This document shows, piece by piece, positions 53,306 to 62,105 of a DNA stretch of 64,000 nt (position 1 is the stretch's first letter; every line of letters starts with the position of its first letter). Position numbers and translations under genes: made by a program. Under the pieces are notes generated by a model that was given only the letters and a program-made list of their open reading frames with translations, did no database searches and had not been told where the DNA came from. The stretch is from M3007 sp046160625 (lineage in GTDB: Bacteria > Bacteroidota > Bacteroidia > Chitinophagales > Saprospiraceae), in assembly GCA_046160625.1 (NCBI GenBank), contig JBJXGZ010000106.1, forward strand, positions 1 through 64,000, in the 5' to 3' direction.

Positions 53306-54627
53306 CCACTTCCTCCAACCTTCAACGTGTCCTCGATTTTTTACGGGTCGTAGCCGCCGCCCGACTTCGCCTGCACACGGAGCAGGAGGAAGAAGTCGAA
53401 CTGCCTGCCCCCGATTTTTTTGCCGACGATTCCCCCCTGGCGCGATTTATCGAGACATATCAGCCTGATTTCGAGGAGTACGTGGTGTTGTGCCTGGCCC
53501 TGGCCCCGCATTTGAAGCCCGATTTTTTTTCCGGACTCCTGCGCGAGTATTTGCCCGAAGGAGGCGACTTCCCCGAATTCGGCGGTGTACGCGGCGGCAA
53601 TCACCGTGGCTTATTGCCTACTGGCGAAACCGCCCAATTCCTGCTTGGAGGAACCGACGACCTCGAAAAACGCCTCGAGGTGCAAGCGCTTTTTAGCCCC
53701 GAGCATTGGTTTGCCCAAAAAGGCATCCTTTTCCTCGAATCCGTGCGGGAGGGTGAACCTGGCATGAGCGGTCGCATCGTCATGGATGAAGAGCATGTGC
53801 AGCTTTTCACACTCGGTAAGGTTGCTGCGCCGCGCATGAGCATGGATTTTCCGGCGGAGTACATCACCACTGAGCTTATATGGGACGACCTCGTTTTGCC
53901 GACCTCTACCCTTCATCAAATCCGGGAAATCGAGACCTGGATGCGCCATCACCCAACCTTGATGAACGACTGGGGCATGCGCCGCCGCCTCAAACCCGGC
54001 TACCGAGCCCTCTTTCATGGACCCCCTGGAACAGGTAAAACACTGACGGCCACCCTCTTGGGAAAAAACACCGGGCGATTGGTTTTCCGGATAGACTTGT
54101 CGCTGATGATTTCGAAATTTATCGGCGAGACTGAAAAAAACCTCTCCCGCCTTTTCGATAAAGCCAGAAACAAAGACTGGATTTTGTTCTTCGACGAAGC
54201 GGACGCCCTGTTTGGAAAGCGCACCAACATCCGGGACGCCCACGACAAATACGCCAACCAGGAAGTAGCCTACCTCCTCCAGCGTATCGAAACCCACCCG
54301 GGATTAGTCATTCTCGCGTCCAATTTCAAGAGCAACATAGACGAAGCCTTCATCCGGCGTTTCCAGAGTGTGGTCCATTTCCCTATTCCTGCAGAAGCCG
54401 AGCGGCTGCGTTTGTGGCAAGGCGCTTTCCCCGAAATGCTGCAGTTGGATTCCAGCGTGTCGTTCCCAGTGATTGCCAAAAAATTTGAAATGACGGGCGC
54501 CAACATTCTCAATGTCGTGCAATACGTCTGCCTCGAAGCGCTCGCCTCCGGAAAACATTCGGTCAACGCCCAACTACTCACAGATGGAATCCAGAAGGAA
54601 TTTCAAAAGGAGAACAAGTTCGTATAA
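53302..54627 (+). CDS. AAA+ ATPase of the injection system (Pvc15/Afp15-like)
   Basis: A 441-residue ATPase. The N-terminal about 200 residues are family-specific. The AAA+ core has Walker A HGPPGTGKT (about 239-247), Walker B ILFFDEADAL (about 293-302), a sensor-1 region LVILASNF and the second region of homology with IDEAFIRRFQSVVHFPIP arginine finger (RR). Pvc15-type ATPases are encoded in eCIS loci and are thought to load cargo or disassemble particles; no ClpV-like gene is present. The stop is followed by the end of the cluster. Start chosen at 53302 because of the ATGA overlap with the small ORF. Confidence 0.92.
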   Translation: MTTSSNLQRVLDFLRVVAAARLRLHTEQEEEVELPAPDFFADDSPLARFIETYQPDFEEYVVLCLALAPHLKPDFFSGLLREYLPEGGDFPEFGGVRGGNHRGLLPTGETAQFLLGGTDDLEKRLEVQALFSPEHWFAQKGILFLESVREGEPGMSGRIVMDEEHVQLFTLGKVAAPRMSMDFPAEYITTELIWDDLVLPTSTLHQIREIETWMRHHPTLMNDWGMRRRLKPGYRALFHGPPGTGKTLTATLLGKNTGRLVFRIDLSLMISKFIGETEKNLSRLFDKARNKDWILFFDEADALFGKRTNIRDAHDKYANQEVAYLLQRIETHPGLVILASNFKSNIDEAFIRRFQSVVHFPIPAEAERLRLWQGAFPEMLQLDSSVSFPVIAKKFEMTGANILNVVQYVCLEALASGKHSVNAQLLTDGIQKEFQKENKFV

Positions 54628-54967
54628 AGCCAGTTGGCGGTCATACCTCGCTACTTCTCCTAATCCCCTTCTCCTATCATCTCTTTTTTTCTAACTCACG
54701 AATCTTCCGCGTTCCTTTATATTGAGGCTTAATAGCCCCCTCCTTAGTTGACTCGCTGCCCACGGAGTTGTCCAAGGCAAAAGATGATACCGGCAAAATA
54801 AATATTTTGAATAAAATCAGTCCCGAAGTGCAGCCAACTAATCTGATAAGACACAATATTAGCGTCCAAATGAATGCTATGTTTGCACCTTGAACCGTAT
54901 TTTCTACAACCGCCCTCCGCTTTCAATTTTCACGACGATGGTACAATTTTCAGCACACCCGCAAGCA
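54628..54967. other. Gap after the eCIS cluster
   Basis: No gene is visible between the ATPase stop and the metallopeptidase start. It has a pyrimidine-rich stretch with TCTTTTTTTCT (about 54685-54695) that could end the eCIS transcript without a strong stem, and the -7-like element at 54878-54885. Confidence 0.55.
54878..54885 (+). promoter_or_regulatory. -7 element of the metallopeptidase promoter
   Basis: TATGTTTG fits TAnnTTTG. Transcription would start near 54892, leaving a leader of about 75 bases to the chosen start. No TTTG is seen 19 bases upstream. Confidence 0.4.
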
Positions 54968-57900
54968 ATGCATCTTCAGCGAGCGTTTGCCTTGTTTACG
55001 CTTACCATACTTTTATCCGCTCAGGGGGTCTTTGCCCAAGGCCCTCCAGGCTACACCTATTGTGCTTCTGAAAACCAGTCATTTACATTGCCTTCCCTAT
55101 GCCATGTGGCCTATGGAGCGAATAATTCATTTTCTTACCTCTATAATCAAACCGGAACGATCACTTTTAACAACACCACTTTTGGCGACCCTGCGCCCGG
55201 CGTAGTCAAATCCGGGTATTATAAAATCGCCAGTAGCGAAGGAAATCTTGCAGCGCTCGTAACTGCTTTTCAGCAGTTAAAAGGACAAATCACTGGCGTT
55301 ATTCAGTTGAGCGGTCAAGAGATTAACAATATAAGCGATTCTATTCAGATAAATATTTTTTCAGTTGCAGACACCGGAACAACGGTCTCAATGGCTTTGG
55401 ATATCATCGAATGTTATGAAACGCTCAAAGGCCCGATTTTTTTTAACCCGTCCACCCAAAACGGTTTCCCCAATAATTTCGATGCACTGGATGGAAGGGA
55501 ACTGGCCAGGGCGGTGTTTGTGTTGCAACAAGGCGTTTTTGATCATGTTTACACCCCTGTTAATATTTCAAAATATATAAACCTGCTCGCCAACCGAAAA
55601 TTTAAAACCGCTGATCATTTTCCTGGAATTTGCCCCAACCCAATCGATTCTTCGACTACCTATACTGCAAAAATCAACGCTTCTTTGCCCCCGGAATATG
55701 GCAAGGGAACGGCATTCTCGGATTCCCCGGCCAGGCGGCCAACAGGGTACTATCTGGCGCCCGGAACCATAGGCACGGTAAAAGTTCCTCCGGGACTGGT
55801 CAATAAAGGTTTTAAAATTCTTGTGGGCGCCCATACAGTGAACCGCGCCTCGCATGGTGAGATCGATCGATTTTTCAGGGTAACGAATACCTACCCGATC
55901 GATGATACCGTCACCCGGATCATCAATCCTTTTGGCGGAGGGATTTATATCATTGCACCTTATTTGGCAGGGGAAGGAATTGTAGATATTCAACTGACGA
56001 ATGTGGTGCCGGCGCCATACTTCTCCGCACAAAGCGCGTCCACCACCACCCTCCAGGACTGGCAAAATACCCAGCGCCACAACCCGGCGCCATGGGCCGA
56101 TTTCGCTTCGGATAAATTCATGATGCAAGTGCCTGCCAGCTGGATCTATAATTACAGTGACCCGGTGACACTTATGCAGGATTGGAACAATCGAATGGAT
56201 GTGGTTTCAAGGATGTTGGGGCAGCCTCTTACTCCCAATAACATCCAGCTTTATTTACAAGTAGATGTGGGTATTCAATATAACGGCTTTTACGGCATCG
56301 GAAACCCGCAGGTCAATAATACCTACAATCCTTCACAGGTTGAAAACGGCAATAAAAACCATTGGTTGATACGGCCAGGCGTTGGATTTTGGGAAACCGA
56401 ATTCCATGAAATGGGGCATGCCCAATTATTCAGCAAATTCCCGGGGGAGACGGAAGCGGCGGTGAATGTGCCAGCCGCAGCAATCTACAACCGCCTGTAC
56501 GGCATGGGCATTGATTCGGCGCTGGGCAAATCCTTTGGCAACCATCCCTACATTACCCGCGACCAGGCGGCGCTTAATTGGATGGTAACGCCCAATTTTA
56601 GAGCCGGCAACCCAATGGATATCTCCAACACGACCAAAGATGAGGTGCGCTACCAACAACGCGGTTATGCAAAATACATTGAAATGGCCGCGCTTTTTGG
56701 CTGGGAGGTCATCGACTCGTTTCACAGAAAGGAGCAACTGGATTTCATCAACCAGGCACCTGGCGACGGCCTCACGGATGTAGATAGCCGGATCTTACGT
56801 TTTTCAAAAACAACCGGAGCAGATATGCGGCCCTTGATCCATTTCTGGGGGGTGCATCCTAAAAACCCGACAGCCCTGGAAACAGCATTAAATGCAGCAG
56901 GCTTGCAACCATCGAAACTAGTTTGCGAGCGCTTGACTCATTACAAATCCATCATTCCGCTAAATAATGCCCAATTTCAAGCCCATGCAATGGCCTTTTT
57001 TGGCGGCTCGGTACCCCCCGGCGGCCACCCGGATTATGGCTCTGGCTGGTATAACATTTGGCTGCCACAATACAATGAAACCCATGGTGCACTGGCACAA
57101 CAATCGATGCAAGCTATCATCGATTTGTATTTCCCTGATGGTTGCCCAACGAGCACCCCAACACCCATAGTTACGGTGAACAGCGCAAGTATTTGCGCCG
57201 GACAATCCGCAACGCTGACGGCCTCCGGCGCCATGTATTATCAATGGAGCAACGGGGAAACTGGCAATACCATTACCGTGAGCCCAAGCTCGACAACAAC
57301 GTATACTGTAATTGGAAAAACTGCCGGCTTTTATGCTGCCCCGGCAATCACTGAAGTTACAGTCAACCCTATCCCTGTTGTATCCCTAAACAACGCAAGC
57401 ATCTGCGCAGGCCAATCGGCTACTCTTACTGCAAGCGGTGCAGAAACTTATGTTTGGAGCACTGGTGAAACAGGCGAAAGCATCATCGTCAGCCCAAGCG
57501 AAACAACCACGTTTACGGTTACAGGCATGACGGCAAGTTGCGCTGCCGCGCCTTTGATGGCCGAAGTAATTGTAAACCCCCTCCCGGTAGTCACTGTCGG
57601 TAGTGAAACCATCTGCGCAGGCCAATCGGCTACTCTTACTGCAAGCGGTGCAGAAACTTATGTCTGGAGCACTGGTGAAACAGGCGAAAGCATCATCGTT
57701 AACCCAAGCGAAACAACAACGTTTACGGTTACAGGCATGACGGCAAGTTGCGCTGCTGCGCCTTTGACGGCCGAAGTAACTGTAAATCCCGTCCCGGTAG
57801 TCACTGTCGGTAGTGAAACCATTTGTGCAGGCCAATCGGCGACCCTTACTGCAAGCGGGGCGGAAACCTATGTCTGGAGCACTGGCGAAACAGGCGAAAG

Positions 57901-58672
57901 CATCATCGTTAGCCCAAGCGAGACAACCACGTTTACGGTTACAGGCATGACGGCAAGTTGCGCTGCCGCGCCTTTGATGGCCGAAGTAACTGTAAATCCC
58001 GTCCCGGTAGTCACTGTCAATCATGCAACTATATGTGAAGGCCAATCTGCGACCCTTACTGCAAGCGGGGCGGAAACCTATGTCTGGAGCACCGGCGAAA
58101 CCGGCGAAAGCATCATCGTTAGCTCAAGCGAAACAACCACGTTTACCGTAGTGGGCAGCTCCTTGGGGTGCAGCTCAGTGCCAACACCTTCGCTCGTGAC
58201 AGTAAACCCCTTGCCATCGGTAACAATCACCATGGAACAACAGGGGCAAAATACCCTCCTGAATGCTACAGGGCAGGGACTGACGTATCTTTGGTCTACT
58301 GGGGAGATCACATCATCCATTCTGGTAAATACATCGGGAATCTATACAGTCACGGTTACCAGCGACGTTGGCTGCAGCGCGGTATTTAGCATTTCGGTTC
58401 CCGTAATATCTTCTGTAAAAGACCTGTATGATGGGATTGAAATTATGGTTGCGCCGAATCCTGTAACAGATATGCTCAATATCATGGTCAGCGGAAGTTC
58501 AACTACAAACAATAGGATATTGGATAACCTGGGGCGGGTAGTTTTAGAGGAGCAAACTTTTGTTCCTGATGGAACGGTAAGGACATTAAATATGACAGGA
58601 TTGCCTGCAGGTGCCTACTATTTGCAAATTACCGGAACGAACTTTGTCAGAACCCTGCGTATTGTAAAGTAA
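54968..58672 (+). CDS. Secreted M60-like metallopeptidase with Ig repeats and T9SS type A sorting domain
   Basis: About 1234 residues. The signal peptide is MHLQRAFALFTLTILLSAQGVFAQ, the reason for choosing ATG 54968; ATG 54938 or a TTG at 54890 are possible but add non-signal residues. The catalytic M60-like (enhancin/mucinase-type) domain has FHEMGHAQLF with HEMGH at 480-484 and a downstream GETEAAVN that supplies a Glu, the layout of gluzincins. From about residue 735 five 70-residue Ig-like repeats (ICAGQSATLTASGAETYVWS...) follow, then a diverged sixth. The C-terminal about 80 residues (VAPNPVTDMLNI...LRIVK) form the Por/T9SS type A sorting domain. Members degrade mucins or other glycoproteins, so a surface-bound glycan-protein peptidase is likely. 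Confidence 0.9.
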   Translation: MHLQRAFALFTLTILLSAQGVFAQGPPGYTYCASENQSFTLPSLCHVAYGANNSFSYLYNQTGTITFNNTTFGDPAPGVVKSGYYKIASSEGNLAALVTAFQQLKGQITGVIQLSGQEINNISDSIQINIFSVADTGTTVSMALDIIECYETLKGPIFFNPSTQNGFPNNFDALDGRELARAVFVLQQGVFDHVYTPVNISKYINLLANRKFKTADHFPGICPNPIDSSTTYTAKINASLPPEYGKGTAFSDSPARRPTGYYLAPGTIGTVKVPPGLVNKGFKILVGAHTVNRASHGEIDRFFRVTNTYPIDDTVTRIINPFGGGIYIIAPYLAGEGIVDIQLTNVVPAPYFSAQSASTTTLQDWQNTQRHNPAPWADFASDKFMMQVPASWIYNYSDPVTLMQDWNNRMDVVSRMLGQPLTPNNIQLYLQVDVGIQYNGFYGIGNPQVNNTYNPSQVENGNKNHWLIRPGVGFWETEFHEMGHAQLFSKFPGETEAAVNVPAAAIYNRLYGMGIDSALGKSFGNHPYITRDQAALNWMVTPNFRAGNPMDISNTTKDEVRYQQRGYAKYIEMAALFGWEVIDSFHRKEQLDFINQAPGDGLTDVDSRILRFSKTTGADMRPLIHFWGVHPKNPTALETALNAAGLQPSKLVCERLTHYKSIIPLNNAQFQAHAMAFFGGSVPPGGHPDYGSGWYNIWLPQYNETHGALAQQSMQAIIDLYFPDGCPTSTPTPIVTVNSASICAGQSATLTASGAMYYQWSNGETGNTITVSPSSTTTYTVIGKTAGFYAAPAITEVTVNPIPVVSLNNASICAGQSATLTASGAETYVWSTGETGESIIVSPSETTTFTVTGMTASCAAAPLMAEVIVNPLPVVTVGSETICAGQSATLTASGAETYVWSTGETGESIIVNPSETTTFTVTGMTASCAAAPLTAEVTVNPVPVVTVGSETICAGQSATLTASGAETYVWSTGETGESIIVSPSETTTFTVTGMTASCAAAPLMAEVTVNPVPVVTVNHATICEGQSATLTASGAETYVWSTGETGESIIVSSSETTTFTVVGSSLGCSSVPTPSLVTVNPLPSVTITMEQQGQNTLLNATGQGLTYLWSTGEITSSILVNTSGIYTVTVTSDVGCSAVFSISVPVISSVKDLYDGIEIMVAPNPVTDMLNIMVSGSSTTNNRILDNLGRVVLEEQTFVPDGTVRTLNMTGLPAGAYYLQITGTNFVRTLRIVK
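57169..58218 (+). repeat. Five 210-nt Ig-like coding repeats
   Basis: The word ATCTGCGCAGGCCAATC recurs at 57191, 57401, 57611, 57821 and 58031, an exact 210-nt period (70 residues). Units 2-4 are nearly identical, units 1 and 5 have diverged. The near-identity implies recent amplification or gene conversion. Confidence 0.95.
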
Positions 58673-58781
58673 AACGTGCCGGTTGCGAGTGAGCAAGCCT
58701 GCTCCAGTTTAAAGAAGTGTCAAGGAATACTTGACAGCTCCATTTGCTGTAATTTCCCGAACTTTATTAATTCAATCTCAC

Positions 58782-58889
58782 ATGCTCTCCCCCCAAAAAA
58801 ACCCTCTTACTGAAAAAAACCGCCTCCACCTGCGCAACCAACACCGCGAGCGCAATGATTTCAAACTGTTGACTTACCTCCGTAACTAA
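58782..58889 (+). pseudogene. 5' fragment of rlmF
   Basis: A 35-codon frame, MLSPQKNPLTEKNRLHLRNQ..., matches the first about 31 residues of intact RlmF (60182) at about 75-80% of bases, then diverges and stops at TAA 58887. It is a truncated remnant of an rlmF gene. The Fic gene and its operator lie between this fragment and the intact gene, so the arrangement is fragment-Fic-rlmF. Confidence 0.8.
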
Positions 58890-58948
58890 GTTTTTTGGTC
58901 CAGGACTACCTTGTTGAATACCCTTTCCATCTCAATAATTTCACATTC

Positions 58949-59080
58949 TGGCTCAATTTCACCCTACAAATGAGCCACAAATGAAATATTGATGAGCTAC
59001 AAAATTTTTTGGCTCAAAATGATTGATTTTTGGCTCAAAAATCATTTAATTTGAGCCATATTTATCACCTTTGTGAGCTA
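58949..59080 (+). promoter_or_regulatory. Phased array of seven TGAGCC/TGGCTCA half-sites before the Fic gene
   Basis: Seven 7-base words of the form TGGCTCA or its complement TGAGC(C/T)A begin at 58949, 58971, 58993, 59010, 59031, 59052 and 59074. Spacing is 21 or 22 bases throughout, except one step of 17. That is two turns of DNA, so all sites face the same side. The likely binder is the winged-helix domain of the Fic protein itself (autoregulation, inference). Confidence 0.7.
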
Positions 59081-59093
59081 CAAGTTATTGGAC

Positions 59094-60143
59094 ATGGCAA
59101 AATCAACTTTAGAACTGAGTACGGCTTTGTTGTATTTCATTCAGCGCCACCCTAAAAGCTCTTCCAAAGAGATTCATGATGCGATTGGACAAAAAATAGG
59201 CTATGCCACAACTAAGAGAGCGATAAAGGCATTGCTTGCAACAGACCTACTTGTAGCACATGGAAAGGGGAAAGGAACCAAATATGAGATAAGCCAATTT
59301 TACGAGCTGCTCATCCCTATTGATCCCGAACAATACTTTCAAAAAGAGATTGATGAAAGAGAAATAAAAGCAGATTTTAACCAAGCGCTTATTACCGACA
59401 CATTGGGGACAGTCTCCGTTTTTACAGAAAAGGAACTCGAACACCTGAACAAAATTCAAAGCATTTTTGAGAAAAATACGGCAAGTCTTTCTCCTGAAGA
59501 ATATAAAAAGGAATTTGAACGACTTGCCATTGATTTGAGTTGGAAATCCTCCCAAATTGAAGGGAATACTTATTCCTTATTGGAAACCGAAATGTTGCTG
59601 AAGGAACAACAGACAGCCTCCGGAAAAACAAAGGATGAGGCAACCATGCTATTGAATCATAAAGCCGCATTAGATTTTATTCTGGAGCATCCTAACTACG
59701 TTCAACCTTTGTCGGTCTCCAGCATTGAAGATATACATACTTTGCTCATCAAGGATTTGAATGTATCTCGAAATATTCGGCTTCGAAGGGTCGGTATTTC
59801 TGGAACAAATTACCGGCCGTTGGACAATGAATTTCAAATCAAAGAAGCCTTGGAGGCTATGTGCTCGTTGATAAACAAGCGCGATAATGCCTTTGAAAAA
59901 GCATTGCTGGTGCTTGTTTTGATTTCATACATCCAACCTTTTACAGATGGGAACAAAAGAACAGCTCGTATCATCAGCAATGCAATTTTAATAAATCAAC
60001 ATTGTTGTCCCATATCTTTTCGGACAGTTGATTCCATTGATTATAAAAAAGCCATGCTGATCTTTTATGAGCAAAACAACGTCAGTGCGTTCAAGAAGAT
60101 ATTTATTGAACAGTTTGAGTTCGCGGTAAAAACATATTTTTAA
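59094..60143 (+). CDS. Fic-domain protein with winged helix and Gln in place of catalytic His
   Basis: About 349 residues. The N-terminal about 80 residues are a winged-helix domain (TALLYFIQRHPKSSSKEIHDAIGQKIGYATTKRAIKALLATDLLV, quoted in pieces). The inhibitory helix motif SSQIEG (152-157) is the class II (S/T)xxxE(G/N) signature. The Fic core motif reads QPFTDGNKRTAR at 281-292, where the family consensus is HxFx(D/E)GN(G/K)RxxR, so the catalytic His is Gln here. Fic proteins AMPylate targets; this change would weaken or alter activity. ATG 59094 is preferred over a GTG at 59073 because the GTG lies inside the operator array. The gene is single, flanked by rlmF sequence on both sides. Confidence 0.85.
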   Translation: MAKSTLELSTALLYFIQRHPKSSSKEIHDAIGQKIGYATTKRAIKALLATDLLVAHGKGKGTKYEISQFYELLIPIDPEQYFQKEIDEREIKADFNQALITDTLGTVSVFTEKELEHLNKIQSIFEKNTASLSPEEYKKEFERLAIDLSWKSSQIEGNTYSLLETEMLLKEQQTASGKTKDEATMLLNHKAALDFILEHPNYVQPLSVSSIEDIHTLLIKDLNVSRNIRLRRVGISGTNYRPLDNEFQIKEALEAMCSLINKRDNAFEKALLVLVLISYIQPFTDGNKRTARIISNAILINQHCCPISFRTVDSIDYKKAMLIFYEQNNVSAFKKIFIEQFEFAVKTYF

Positions 60144-60181
60144 AAACGCTCTGGATAGCGTCCACCCAGACAAAACATCCT

Positions 60182-61168
60182 ATGCTCCCCACAAAAAAAT
60201 CCCCTCCAACAGAAAAAACTCGCCTCCACTCGCGGAACCAACACCGCGAGCGCTACGATTTCAAACTGTTAATCCAACGCTGCCCGGAACTTGCGCCCTT
60301 TGTGCAGTTGAATATTCACAACGACGAATCCATTGATTTTGCGAATCCGGAAGCAGTCAAAATACTGAATACGGCGCTGCTGAAGCAGTATTACAAGCTT
60401 GATTATTGGGATATTCCGCCGGGGTATTTGTGTCCGCCTATTCCCGGCCGGGCTGACTATTTACATTATGTGGCAGAACTATTGGGCCGCTACAACTACG
60501 GAAAAGTACCCACTGGCGATAAGGTAAACTGCCTCGATATCGGCGTAGGCGCCAATTGCATTTATCCGATCATTGGAAATCATGAATACGGCTGGCACTT
60601 TATTGGGTCTGATATTGACCCGGTCGCCATTGAATCTGCCAATAAAATCATTGAGTCCAATCCCCATTTAAAAGGCGCCATCGAATGCAGGTTGCAACCC
60701 AATCCGGCCGATATTTTTTACGGGGTGATTCAAAAGGATGAAATTTTTGATCTGGTGGTATGTAACCCGCCTTTTCATGCTTCTCTGGAAGATTCTCAAT
60801 CCGAAACATTGCGCAAATTGAGCAATTTGGCTAAAGCAGAAATCACCACGCCTGTACAGAATTTCGGTGGTCAAAGCGGGGAAGTCTGGTGCGATGGGGG
60901 TGAGGAGAAGTTCGTCCGGGCGATGGTTAGACAAAGTCGGCAATTCATGTCTTCAGTCTTTTGGTTTTCCTCCCTCGGTGCAAAAAAATCGCATCTCCAA
61001 GGTATTTATGATGAACTCAGAAAAGCAAAAGTCGAGGATGTAAAAACGATCCCGATGGGACAAGGAAATAAGAGCAGCCGGATAGTGGCCTGGACTTTTT
61101 TGACCAAAACGGAGCAGAAGGATTGGAGGAATGGGCGATGGAATGTGCCTGTGTTTGTGCGGAAATAA
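60182..61168 (+). CDS. rlmF: 23S rRNA (adenine-1618 N6) methyltransferase
   Basis: A 328-residue SAM-dependent methyltransferase. The N-terminus (HSRNQHRERYDFKLLI) matches RlmF, followed by LNTALLKQYYKLDYWDIPPGYLCPPIPGRADYLHYVAELL, and the SAM loop CLDIGVGANCIYP. The catalytic NPPF box is VVCNPPFHAS, and the C-terminal part has FGGQSGEVWCDGGEEKFVR and SSRIVAWTF. It makes m6A1618 in 23S rRNA. The start, 38 bases after the Fic stop, repeats in the fragment at 58782-58889. Confidence 0.95.
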   Translation: MLPTKKSPPTEKTRLHSRNQHRERYDFKLLIQRCPELAPFVQLNIHNDESIDFANPEAVKILNTALLKQYYKLDYWDIPPGYLCPPIPGRADYLHYVAELLGRYNYGKVPTGDKVNCLDIGVGANCIYPIIGNHEYGWHFIGSDIDPVAIESANKIIESNPHLKGAIECRLQPNPADIFYGVIQKDEIFDLVVCNPPFHASLEDSQSETLRKLSNLAKAEITTPVQNFGGQSGEVWCDGGEEKFVRAMVRQSRQFMSSVFWFSSLGAKKSHLQGIYDELRKAKVEDVKTIPMGQGNKSSRIVAWTFLTKTEQKDWRNGRWNVPVFVRK

Positions 61169-61253
61169 ACCAAAGCCTTTGCTTGCCGTATCTTGGCACT
61201 CCTATGAAACGGGCTTTTTTACTCTTACGGAGCCGCTCGGGCGCTCTTCCTGA

Positions 61254-61508
61254 CACCGTTCCAGCAATTACATCTCTACTACTTTCCGACCCAACAAAAA
61301 AATGGTGCTAATCCAGACCAGCTACTGGCAACCAGTGTTGGGCCCCATCCGCAACTACCGCTTCAGCTCCGAGTGGCTGCTGAAGGTGGATTTGACCAAA
61401 AAACTGGCCTTTACCGTAGATTTTAAGTACAGTATTGACAAAAATCTGCCACCGGGAGCGCCTGCTGAAACCTATGCATGGCGGAATGGATTGAGCTGGC
61501 AATTATAG
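61254..61508 (+). pseudogene. C-terminal remnant of a DUF481-type outer-membrane barrel
   Basis: The frame is open from 61254 to the stop at 61506-61508 (preceded by a stop at 61251) and reads NYISTTFRPNKKMVLIQTSYWQPV...YRFSSEWLLKVDLTKKLAFTVDFKYSID...TYAWRNGLSWQL, which looks like the last strands of a DUF481 barrel. Only about 84 codons remain and no signal peptide or upstream part is nearby, so it appears to be a decayed gene. It could also be a short independent ORF (start ATG 61302), which is less likely. Confidence 0.5.
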
Positions 61509-61522
61509 GGCCTCCAAAAAAA

Positions 61523-61559
61523 GTAAAATATATTTACCATTGTGTAAAATATGTTTTAC
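61523..61559 (+). promoter_or_regulatory. Paired palindromic operators before the membrane/XRE pair
   Basis: GTAAAATATATTTAC (61523-61537) and GTAAAATATGTTTTAC (61544-61559) are near-perfect palindromes 21 bases apart. They lie 60-100 bases before the membrane-protein gene whose partner encodes an XRE regulator, so they are likely binding sites for it. The surrounding 61509-61619 is otherwise non-coding. Confidence 0.55.
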
Positions 61560-61619
61560 TAAAAGTTGTTTGTAGGTTACTTTTAGAAAAACATTTTTGT
61601 CACAAAACTAAAAAGTAAC

Positions 61620-62102
61620 ATGAAAAACACCTTATTGATTTCCCACCGCTGGAAAACCCTTGGCTGGGCGCTAACTGTTCCGGCATTTTTTGCCGGGATA
61701 TACTTTATGAAGTTGGATAATCCGGATGATTATTTTGAAGTAATAACCCCCGCCTGGCTGGAAAATTTTCTTTGGATAGATGAAGGAGTGCTTGGATCGA
61801 GCACAAAGCCTCATACCCTTTCCTTATTTGATGAACTGATTTGTATCTCCTTGTTGCTTGGACTGCTGTTACTCTCCTTTTCAAAAGAAAAAATCGAGGA
61901 CGAATGGATTCAACGCGTACGCCTCGAATCTTTGCAATGGGCCATTCTGATAAATACACTTTTGTTGATCGCATTTACCATCTTCACACATGGATTTCCT
62001 TTTTTGAATGTGATGATATTCAACATGTTCACACCCCTGCTGGTTTTTGTGGGCCGATTTTATTACATATTACGTATAAAACCTTCATTTTCAAAGCAGT
62101 AA
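61620..62102 (+). CDS. Small polytopic membrane protein paired with an XRE regulator
   Basis: A 160-residue protein with four predicted helices: TLGWALTVPAFFAGIYFM (about 13-30), ELICISLLLGLLLLSF (about 72-87), LQWAILINTLLLIAFTIF (about 104-121) and a final FLNVMIFNMFTPLLVFVGRFYYILRI. The loop SKEKIEDEWIQRVRLESLQW sits between helices two and three. Such proteins in Bacteroidota are encoded next to small HTH regulators; a regulatory or signalling role is likely but unproven. No enzymatic motif. The XRE gene follows 3 bases after the stop. Confidence 0.8.
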   Translation: MKNTLLISHRWKTLGWALTVPAFFAGIYFMKLDNPDDYFEVITPAWLENFLWIDEGVLGSSTKPHTLSLFDELICISLLLGLLLLSFSKEKIEDEWIQRVRLESLQWAILINTLLLIAFTIFTHGFPFLNVMIFNMFTPLLVFVGRFYYILRIKPSFSKQ

Positions 62103-62105
62103 TCC

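Noticed and set aside
30403..54627. Type VI secretion system or prophage
   Set aside because: No TssJLM membrane complex, ClpV or phage packaging/lysis genes are present; the Pvc15-type ATPase, DUF4157 cargo and DUF4255 terminator fit an eCIS.
59073..59093. GTG start for the Fic gene
   Set aside because: It lies within the last half-site of the operator array; ATG 59094 begins the winged-helix domain directly.
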